Shown one piece after another: positions 11,686 to 23,600 of a stretch of 64,000 nucleotides of DNA (position 1 is the stretch's first letter; each line of letters opens with the position of its first letter). The notes beneath the pieces are model-generated. The model had not been told where the DNA came from, ran no database searches, and was given only the letters and a program-made list of their open reading frames with translations. Position numbers and translations under genes: made by a program. The stretch is from Argopecten irradians (taxonomy: Eukaryota > Mollusca > Bivalvia > Pectinida > Pectinidae), in the NCBI RefSeq assembly GCF_041381155.1, contig NC_091141.1, forward strand, positions 19,798,828 through 19,862,827. The letters are read 5' to 3'.

Positions 11686-14600
11686 GTAATTAAAATGAAG
11701 TAATTAACACCATTCTAACTCCCGTTTCTAATGCTTTCAAACATCAAATACATGATGATCAGTATATACTTTTCAACTCACTTATTAGCCTAAATAAATT
11801 AATTATGACTTCAAATTTGCCTTACAATACATAGGAAAGCAAAATCATTTCCATATAAATGCACATTAATTAACAGGACACATCAGAACTTAATTAAACT
11901 CGATCCTTAACATTTTAAGCCAGCTGGAGGTCAATCCTAATTGGCATGACATGGACATGAAAAGTGATTCTTTTCAGGGTTTTTGCCAGGCCTTATAGGA
12001 TCGGTCGATGGACCCATTACGGGTAATTCCAAATTGAAAAATAGCACTGTATTTTTCAAATTCAGTCAGTATTTTTCCAATCGCAGTAAAGTTTAAACCC
12101 CAAATACGACATCAGTAATAAGTATCTTGCAAATGTTGAAGAATATTAAAATGATATTGAAAGAAACAATTAATTGTAACTTTATTTCCCCACTTTTAAA
12201 TTTTTCAACTAAATTGTGCTGAAAATTTAATAAAAATGATGATATTTTCCCAAAGTTTGCTTATGGTCTTAAAATAGCTGTCCAAAATCCTTTTTATGGA
12301 TAATATAAAGAGTCAGCTGCCTATAATCACATCGGTTTTATATGGGTGCTAATTATATATATCCATTTCACACTTACACAAAATTGGGCCATTGAAAGTG
12401 TTTTGCAAAAGATCTAAAACTTGTTTTGAAATTGATGTAAAAAAAAAAGTTTATTGATAAATTTGGACCCTGCTGAAATCTGTTAATGTGACTCAAAATG
12501 CATTTTTTATCTACGACTGTTTATGTACCAAAGTTCATGCTAAGTGTTTTTCGTTTCTACAGGAGGCTGCTGTGTTTGTCTTTGATAAAAAGTCTTTGGA
12601 AAAATATTCTCGACGTGATAAAGAAATAATTATAGAATCTTTAAAGAAAGGGGTATCCCAGCTGACTCGACTACGTCATCCGAAAGTGCTGTCCATCTTA
12701 GCTCCTCTTGAAGAATCCAGGTAATTCTGATTATAGGCTGGTATTAGTAAACCTGGCTTTATATAACAATGAAAGTCGATTGTTAAACAACTGAGCTTTA
12801 ATAACAAAATATAAAGGCAGCCATTTTGGACTCACCAGGAATGTCTCACAAAGGATTATTGATAATCTGAATCTTCATTAGTTTTCTTTTACTTTATATT
12901 ATAGTTGTATTATTTTTTACTTGCATTTTTAGTACATTCCTCATCATGATGAATTTGCTGAAAAGTTTTGATTTTGTTGGGAAAATATTCAAAGCGTTTT
13001 CAGAATATAATCTCATAATTACACTGTGTTATATAATTTCAGGGAGGCACTAGCGTTTGCAACAGAACCAGTGTTTGCCTCCTTAGGTAATGTTCTTGGT
13101 TTCCATGACAACCTACCCAGCCCATTACCCAGACAGTTGGCAGATTTTAGTCTGTACGAGGTGGAAATAAAGCATGGACTCCTCCAGGTAACATCTCTGT
13201 CGATATAACGGAGTTATCTGCCCTTCTGGGTAGTATGTCAATTGCCTATTATCATAATAAATGTTTAAAGATGCTCCACCGCCGACAGAGCATAAAAGAT
13301 ATTCATCATTTGAAAAATAATTGGTGTTTAACTGTGTATATATATGCCTTATTAACACAAAAAATAACATAAAATAATTTATTTCGCCTTTGGTGCATGC
13401 ACAATCATTACTTCATTCTATATAAGATATAGTGCCACGGAATTTTTTCGGGATGCAATTAATTATTTTTCATATTTTTAACTTGAAGTAAAATTAGAAG
13501 CTCAAACTTTTCGATGGTGGTAATGGTGTAAGATAAGTAACTTTTGTAACTGGAGAAAAATACAAAATCGTCTGCTCCTGTTTTTGATAGTGAAAAAATA
13601 CCATTTCTCAGCGGTGGAGCATCTTTAAATTACATAAAAAATAAAAGAAAAATTGGTAGCTCAGAAAAAAATGTCACAATCAATACACACATCGTGTAAG
13701 AGTTGATAACTCGATTGGTGATATTGATATACAGATTGAATAGAATCGTAACGGAAAAAAAATCACAAAATGCGCTTTTCTCAACTATGTCATTTTTTGT
13801 ATAAGTTTAAATAATAACAGGAAATAAGTAAGAAAGACTATTATCATTGCTCTGACCACAGTATTAAACTTTTCCTCTGTAACCTTTTATTATTAGTTTA
13901 AATATCTTATTACTCATTCATGGAGGAATTTAATCTGTTGTCTGTACAATGATGTTGAACTATCCCATATTAGCCTTCTTTTGTTATCAGCTGGTTTATT
14001 GTTTATTTTTTTCCCTAGTTGTCGGAGGGGATCAGTTTCCTACATAATGATGTTAAACTGCTCCACAGTAATCTGTGTCCAGAGAACATCATCATTAACA
14101 GAGATGGCTCCTGGAAACTGTTTGGGTTCGAGTGTTGTATCCCGAACTCCAACACACAGGACCAATGTGTAAGTTACTTACAGCCACACAACATCAGATT
14201 TGTCCTTAAAATACTTAGGCAATTCATCTGAACTGTGTGAAAAGAAACATTTGTAGAAAATTAAATTCCTGAAAACATTTGTGGAGTTTATCCAATACAA
14301 TCCTGATCTAGTAATAGGGAAATTTTTAGTATAACAGTCATTGTGATGCCTTTAATTAATATCTCATATTTCAGTCGATTAATTCAGAGGATTTCTCGTA
14401 TATGTCATTTAGCTTTAATATTGCCTCTCAAAGGAAATTAATTCATTAAGTTTACACATTTATGGTGGACAAAAATTTCAGGATCCTCTAAGACCAAAAA
14501 AGGTAAATGTATGTGGATTAAAAAATTTTTGTCATCCATTCATCCTGGTTCTTTTCACATTCTGCTGGGCTAATTTTTACAACCATAGATAGATAGATGA

Positions 14601-17600
14601 TCCATGAGACAGTCTTACACATGCAGTGATGATATCCATTTCACCTATGACAGACATTTTCTGCTTTGTATTGAAATTCAGGAAGATTTTGCATATGCTG
14701 GTATTAAATTCCTCAATCCTGCCTAACTCTCTCGAATACTTTCTTTCCATTAAATATGAATCAAATCAAGGCTTTCGCTAGACTTGCTTTAACTTCTGTC
14801 TAGGTATTGTGATACAAAGTTTATAGAAAAGGTAATATTACTATGTCACTGATCATTTCACATTGATCCCTTTTCATCCCTATAAGGTTATTTATGTCAG
14901 ATGGAACCTGAGAGTGGGTGCTCCTCTCTTTTAGTTTTTCTTTCTAAACAATGGAGTTTGGTGTTCTCAGTGAAAGGCTTTGGTGTTTTGCATGCTATAT
15001 TTTGGGGGAATCATTGTATTGATTTAATTATTTGTCGATATACTGTAAACAATCTTTTTTTCACGGCTAATATATATACACATAATTTTGCAGTATCCAT
15101 TCTAAAAATTAATTTTCGCAGATTTAAAGATATGAATTGAAATATAGGTCATGTAGATATCAATTCGCAGAGATAAACTTTTGTAAATGTTCTTGGATTA
15201 TCAAATCCACCAAAGTAATTTACATGTGAAGTGTGAAAGAAAATTGGTTTACATTGTGTATTTATATATATTATGATTTTTTGAGAAAAGTAGGTTTCCC
15301 AGGCACCGTAAAAGCGGTTGGAGAGGCCAAGGGATTATCGACGTATGTCGGTATCGCTTGGTAGGCAAAGGTGGTGGTAAAGGGGAGTGTGTATTTATAT
15401 TATGATTATTTGAGAAAGGTGGTAAAAGGGAGGCAACTTTTACATTATGGATGAACAAATACCTTTTTCTTAGAATAATAAAGTGAGATATTAAAAATTG
15501 ATATTTTAATAAGAAACAACATTTTCTGCATGTTAAAAATGTAGGTCTAGTCACTGTAATTCTATGTATGCATATATGTGTTAATTTTAAATAGTTTATT
15601 TGATGTAAATAATTGGAAATGAGAAATATGTGATCAAAACATGGAAACTATTGTTGTAGCCACTGTTTTCTTTCCGAGAATGGGATTCTGAAATGCCGCC
15701 TGTGGCCCAGCCCAATCTGGACTATCTAGCCCCAGAGTATGCTCTTACAATGAACTGTAGTTTGGCTAGTGACATGTTCTCTATTGGAGTTCTAATACAC
15801 ACAATATTTAACAAAGGGAAGCCACTCTATGAGTGTAAAGATCAACTATCACAGTTCAAGAAGTTTGCTGCAGAGGTAATTATAAAGTACCAAATATTGA
15901 CTGAACTATACATTTGTACCCTTTTATTTTGTATTGGTTAATAATATAAGAAGACATTATATGATTTAAAAAAAGGAAATGAGTGTGTACGTAACCCCTT
16001 AACATCTTAACATTCTACTTCTTTTATTTTTTTAATTAATTATAGTAGAATTCTAACATGTTTTTCAATATATACAACTATATGTTAAATATTACTGTAT
16101 TATTGTTTCAGTTATTTTTGTTTCTTTGTCTGTCTTTGCCTAAAACACACACCAACAGTTGACTTTCGATATGTTTATACCCACTTTGACAGATACAGAA
16201 GTTTAGATCCTCCTTACTAGGAAATGTACCGAGTGAGTTACACGAGTATGTCAAGTTGTTACTGAACTCAGAGCCAACAGTGCGACCTGATCCAGACCAA
16301 CTGACTAAAGTAAGTATAATACCAGCAATAAACAGATGATGCTCTAATGTAATGAAATAGTAACTTCTAATGACAATAATATCTGACTGGTTTTTGACAA
16401 GTTACTGGTTTGTTTTACAGATCCCGTTTTTTGAAGATGTGGGTTGTATGACACTGCAGTACATGGATTCCCTATTCCAGAGAGACAATCTACAAAAATC
16501 TCAATTTTTTAAAGGCCTTCCAAAGATTATTTCGAAACTCCCAAAGGTATGTGCATGTCAAACCTTGTGTCTTTGATATATTAGATTAAATAATTTGGTT
16601 TGTAAAAGTTTTAAAAGAAATAGCTGGTAAGCAGAATTTTAGGTGTCTGTTTTTTAGGTAGATTTAATACATTACAGACCAAATAGTCTGAATGTACTTA
16701 TTAAGTCTGACTTCTATTTAAGATTGACCAAGATCATGCCAAGTATTTTCCCTTTGCTTTTTCACTGAACGTCTATCTACCAGAGATACAGCTAATGATT
16801 TCAAGTAACTGTTCCAATAATTTTGACTGTACACGTATAGGATACATGCCAAATGTTTTCACTCAAGACATCACAATATCATTTATCATTGAAATTTCAT
16901 ATCGAATGCATCCTTGGAATTGAAAAAGTTTAAATGTGTTAAAAAGAGTAAATAAGTTAGAGCGGTATCATTGTTTCAGAGAGTGAGTTTACAGCGAATC
17001 CTGCCTCCCCTTCAGAAGGAATGTGTTAATCCGGAGATGGTACCATTTATCCTGCCAAACATTCTACAGATCGCAGAACAGAGCACAGACGATGAATACC
17101 TCACCCATATTCTACCTTTACTTAAACCGATGTTTAAGATTCGTGAGCCACCACAGGTAAGAAGAAATTCTTGTTTTACATAATGCAGCTTCCACACCAA
17201 CCCCAAGATAAAAGAAACACACAAAAACTGTGTTAAAACTTTGTTTAAATTTCCAGAGTCACTGAAAATCTTGTTTAAGCTCAGAGAAGCACTGCAGATG
17301 GAACCTATTTTAGATAAAGTATCACTGGTTTTGCTCATTAATTAATGAACCTAATTTACACTAATCATGGTCATCAACAAAGTCAATTAATGATAGACAA
17401 AAATAATATCTATTGTAATGTAATGCCTATTGTTTTCAGATTCCTTTGATCTTCATGCAAAACATGACTTTGCTATTGAAGAAGACGCCCCAGAGTGAAA
17501 TTAAAAACCATGTGATACCAATGATTCACCTGTGTTTGGAGGCCGAGAGTCCACAGCTACAGGTACATATTCCGTCTTTGTATATTACAGAGTTAGCTCC

Positions 17601-20600
17601 ATTGCGGGTAGGTATCGATTGTTACGTCATTATTTTGTGAGTGCAATTCATGTCATTTTCTCCAAAAAGTATGACGTTACGCTCGCAAAAACATGACGTC
17701 ACAATCAGTACCTACCCGCAAATGCAGATAACTCTGTAATATGCAAATCCGGAAAAGTTATAAACATATCATTTAGTGAATTCCTTTATATTGCTTCCCC
17801 CCTTACCTTGTTGGAGGTATCAGAGGGTATATTTAGTCAGTTTGATGAGGCATTTGATATACAATTCTAACTAGAGATTAATTACCTTAATAACATTCAG
17901 TTTTGTGTAATAACTTTAAAGATGCTCCACCGCCGACAGAGCATAAATGGTATTCTTCATTTGAAAAATAATTGGTGTGTTATCTTGTATATATATGTCT
18001 AATTAACACAAAAAATAATATAAAATATTTTTTTTTGCCTTTGGTGCATAAACAATCAATACTTCATTCCATATAATATATAGTGCCACAGAATTTTTTC
18101 GGGATGCAAATAATTATTTTTTATATTTTTAACTTGAAGTATAATTAGAACTTCAAACTTTTCAATGGTGGTATTGGTGTGAAGTAAGTAACTTTTGTAA
18201 CTGAAGAAAAATATCAAATCTTCTGATCCCGTTTTTGATAGTGAAAAACACCATTTGTCAGCGTTGGAGCATCTTTAAATAACACTCAGTATTGTATATA
18301 TAATTACCTTAATAACACTCAGTATTGTATATATAATTACCTTAATAACACTCAGTATTGTATATATAAATTACCTTAATAACACTCAGTATTGTATATA
18401 TAATTACCTTAATAACACTCAGTATTGTATATATAATTACCTTAATAACACTCAGTATTGTATATATAATTACCTTAATAACACTCAGTATTGTATATAT
18501 AATTACCTTAATAACACTCAGTATTGTATATATAATTACCTTAATAACACTCAGTATTGTATATATAATTATTAATAACACTCAGTATTGTATATATAAT
18601 TACCTTAATAACACTCAGTATTGTAATATATAATTACCTTAATAACACTCAGTATTGTATATATATATTACCTTAATAACACTCAGTATTGTATATATAA
18701 TTACCTTAATAACACTCAGTATTGTATATATAATTACCTTAATAACACTCAGTATTGTATATATAATTACCTTAATAACACTCAGTATTGTATATATAAT
18801 TACCTTAATAACACTCAGTATTGTATATATAATTACCTTAATAACACTCAGTATTGTATATAATTACCTTAATAACACTCAGTATTGTATATATAATTAC
18901 CTTAATAACACTCAGTATTGTATATATAATTACCTTAATAACACTCAGTATTGTGTAATTACCTTAAATAACACTCAGTATTGTGTATAATTACCTTAAT
19001 AACACTCAGTATTGTATATATAATTACCTTAATAACACTCAGTATTGTGTAATTACCTTTTTATAACATTTAGCATTGTTAAGCATGGCTAGGCGAGATT
19101 TGTTCTTTGTGGATCACACATTGTTGTCATGGTTTTTGTAATGATTGTATATAACCAATATAGCTTATGTAGTCTAGTTTATTTACATGGAAATGGTGTA
19201 ATTGCTCTTTAATTGTTAATGGCCAGTTTGGGCAAAATATAAGTTGTAGGCTTTAAATATATGCTTTCATTTTATCATGCTTATAGTGTTTGCTTTGTTT
19301 TAAATGAAAATCCAACAGTGATTCACTCTTTAGTATGCTTTGTTTGAATTGAAGGACTAACCCATTAGTATACTTTGTAATGTCTAGGAATTTATTACTA
19401 TACAGAGAAACCAGCGTGCACGCATACAAGTATTGGTATGTTGAGAGGGACTGGCTGCATGTTTATTTTAATGCACGATACCATTGTTTCAGTGGTAAAG
19501 AGACTTATATTGAAAACTGTTGAAATCATTAAATTCTCTTCATGTATTGGACATATATAGTTATAATAGTGTTTATTACTGTAATGTGCTGTGTATTAAT
19601 TGCATTGTAAATGAGTTTTTTTGGTAAGTTGAATACATACAATGAAAATATCAATAACATACATCAGTGTTTTTCCTGGGTATTTTGGGAAATTGCCACC
19701 TGATGAAAATTAGGAAATTTAGTGCGATATAAGTAGGAAATGAAAAATTTGAACAGTGTGTATGGAAGTTTTGGAAAAGGTAGAATAGATAATTATGCTT
19801 CTCTAAGAATCAAGTGTAAGAATGGTTACTAAAATACCACATTCAGACTTGGGATTTCCTGATTTTTTTAGTTTCGTCGCACAAAATACGCGTCAACTCT
19901 CTGATTTGGGAAATTTAGACATAGATATGGGAAGAAATAACAAGAAATACAATTGGGAATGAACCTTATTTCGGCCCCAAATATATGGGCAGGAAAAACA
20001 CTGTACATTGTATAATTAGATATAAGTATTTGATTGAAAGTCTTACAGATAACATATTGATTTGCATGCCAATGGATATTTGTGAGGGATCCGCTACACA
20101 CAGTGTACGAACTGATCTATTTTTTTTCTCTAATTCAATTTTAACAGGCATCTTACATGTAGTCCTAATTCAGTTTCGTACCTAAAGGTGGAGTACATAA
20201 TCAAACCATTTCGTAATCACACAAAGTATTTGTATGTCTTTCCCTGTATCACAGAATATCATGGTAAAGTTTCTTTTGTCTGTTTTAAATTCAAGATATT
20301 TATACAACAGTCTATCATTATATTCTTCTGAGGGGTCATCATGGACACTTTGGTTTGAGAAATCTGTTTAGACTCACTTAATTATAACAGGTTATTATAA
20401 ATACCATTTTAATGCCCCATATCATTTGCTAATCAATTAGTCATTAGTCAGTTTAAATTTTAACAATTTTGACCATTGTAATACTAAATTATAAATGTAA
20501 GTAGTCTAAAAGTTATACACATTGTTTGTAGACAAGTGTTTGTTGATACTTAAGTAATCATATTCACTATGTGATCATGACTGTTGAAAAATATTCTTAT

Positions 20601-23600
20601 AGTGGTAATTTGTAACTCCTTTCTTCCTTCTAACTCTCATTTGCTTAAAGACAGAAGTATGGTATAAGAAGAATGCAGTAAGGAAGGAATATACACTGAT
20701 TTATATGATATGTTTTCTTTGTTTCAGGAGTTGTGCCTGTCCATTGTCCCAACCTTCGCTGAGTTGATTGAATTCAGCTCTCTAAAAAATTCAATCATTC
20801 CAAGAATAAAGAAGTTGTGTCTTTCTACAGGCGTATTAGCAGTAAGTAGTGATAGCGTGAGCACAATTTATAAGTATGTATATATGTCTACATGTATTAA
20901 TACACATGGTTGAAACAATGAGTCATTTATCAACCGCATAGTCAAATGATACATGTTTTATGTATTAATTTAGATTCAAATTGTATTCATTTATACTTTA
21001 TGTCAAGATATTTTTATTTTTAGTCTGTAATAGAAGTTATTTTTGTGAGCCATACTGTTGTACTTGATCATTTCTCTGACAACATAAAGCCCAGATAAGG
21101 TCTTTCCTGGTACTGAAACTCTGTTAGCTATGATATAACTTGGTGATCTCTTTTATAGATGCATTAATCCAAGTCATTTTCTTTTTCTGACCTAACTTAT
21201 CACAATGTCTTCAAATATCTATTTGAACTTGGGTAAGTTAAAGATCTCCTTTAAATTAAAACATTGTAAACAGTGTTAATTTAATAATGGTTCTGACAAA
21301 ACCTTTTTATGTTTAGATTTCCATTTAGTATCTTTGACTTGAATTCCCTGATAACGACTGAGTATTGGATTCTTAACTTTTGAAAAAATGTTTCAGATAA
21401 GAACAAATTGCCTGCTGTGTATTGGTAAGCTGTTAGAATACTTAGACAAGTGGACGGTACTGGACGACATTCTGCCCCTCCTACCACAGATCCCGTCCAG
21501 AGAGCCGGCCGTACTGATGAGTATACTGGGTATATACCAGGTCACGCTGTCTCATACTAAACTAGGAATTACAAAAGACATGATGGCCAACAAGGTTCTA
21601 CCATTCATCATCCCACTGGCTATGGACAACAACCTCAACTTATCACAGGTAAATCTTCCTCACTACGGGATATATACCAGTGTAAAAGGAGCAGGTCGGC
21701 AAAGTTTGTACATAGTGTTAAATATGGTTTCTGTCACTCAGCTGGTCGAGCATGCTTAAAAGTATACACAGTCTCATTATATTATTTGTTAATACTTTTA
21801 CACATTGCATTGCCCTTAAAGATTCTTCATGTTTAATTAAGTAACAAAATATTATTTAACATCCTATTAACAGCCAGGGTCATTTAAGGTCATAATAAAC
21901 TTTGAGGGACACCTGGAAACTGCCCTACATGGGATTCAAACTTGTGACTAAGAAGTGGAGGGCTTGTGGTAATATGTCCGCCCTCTTAACCACTCAGCCA
22001 CCATGGCCCTTTTTCCTTAATTAAACTGTGCTTATTGTATTTAGTGTATTTTGGTTTTTATTTGCCAGTTTAATGCCTATATGTCGGTGGTAAGAGACAT
22101 GCTCGGGCGTATGGAGAAAGATCATCGTCAGAAATTAGAGCAGCTGGACCAGATGAAGCAGGAACAACAGTATGTTGATAATGTTTGGTATTTAATAATG
22201 ACTTTTGTAAAAATAATATTATAATAATTACTTTCATTGAGTACAGAAGGAATTACACTTTAAACAATACTTTTAATTGATTGTTTAATCACAATTCAAT
22301 TTGAGTAATTTAATTTCTCGTAAAATAAAATAAATATGACAAAAGGAGTCATGATATCATTTGTTTCCCTGTATTATTTTCAATGATGTAAGGGATGTAA
22401 GAGATGAAATTTTTTCAATTATATTGGATACAAATTGTATTATGTACATGTTCACCTTATTGACCATGATATATGTATAATATAGGTTTAATTTTTCATG
22501 ATACAATTCAGAGTATATTCCTAATAAATCACTGTCACAGAAATCAATAGTACCCTTAGCTAAAGTTCACCTTGAATTGCTTTATTTTGGAGAATTGATT
22601 TATCATTTTATGTAGTATTTTGAATGCGTATCATTTCAAAGAATTGATTTATCATTTAATGATGTAAGTATTTGTTTTGTAGGAGTATTCACATAACAAA
22701 GGTTGAATCAACAGACAACACACAATTAGTCACAGGTGTGGAGCAGGGACAACAGTCAATGGTAATTAATATCTGTCAGAAATAAAAATTGAAAAAAGAT
22801 GGAATTTTGGGAGAATGGTTTGATGTACATATATGAATTGTATGTATTTTTTGCAATGTATTCGGTATGGAGAGACCATGACTGTGAAAATAGTATGAAA
22901 AGTCCATTTATTATGTGTTGTCTAAAGACAGATATTGTTAGTTATACTGAGAAGTCATTTAGTTAGAATAGTAATTTGAAAAAAAGATAATTGATATAAT
23001 ACAAATTTTTTTATTGCAGATGGACAAGTTTTTAAGTGGATTTGGTATGGGTGGTATGATGAGTGGTGATAAGGTCACACCTAAGTCTAGTAGTCCCGCC
23101 CCGCCCCCGGTACGACCGAGCAGTGGGGGTGGGGAAGTGGTGAAGATAGAGGAGGAGGACCCTAAGGCAGCGATCCCCATCAGTCAGCCGTCCAAGGTAT
23201 TCATAGAACTATAACAGGGAACTTATAATGTTTTAATATAGTTCTAAATACAAAATTATTTTACAAAGCTATAGGCTGGTTATACCATGATCAATGATGC
23301 ACTTTCAGCATTATTCTACCTGCAGATGCTTTGATAAATCAGAACTGATCTTGGTGATATTGCAAATAGATTCAATGATAAGTCTAAAAATAAACTTTCA
23401 AATGTTTCAGTTTCTGTTTAATTGCAAATTAGAAGAAGTCTTTTGATTCCATTGACTAATCATAACATCACTATTAACTTGGAATGATTTCCCTCTTTTC
23501 AGACATTATCGTTGGAGGAGAAGCAGAAACTGGCAAAACAGCAGGAGCAACAAAGGATTTACAAAGCTCAGAAGCCTCTAGCTACTTCAACCAAAGGTTC

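Noticed and set aside
13125-13370. 81-codon minus-strand frame
   Set aside because: Overlaps SCYL2 exon 3 and the MITE; no homology.
15672-15678. Alternative acceptor CCGAG for SCYL2 exon 5
   Set aside because: It breaks the phase with exon 4 and drops FREWD; the acceptor at 15658-15659 keeps both.
18342-18990. Open frames on both strands (79 and 111 codons) across the intron 9 minisatellite
   Set aside because: The 33-bp period keeps any stop-free frame open; the peptides are pure repeat (IIYTILSVIKV type).
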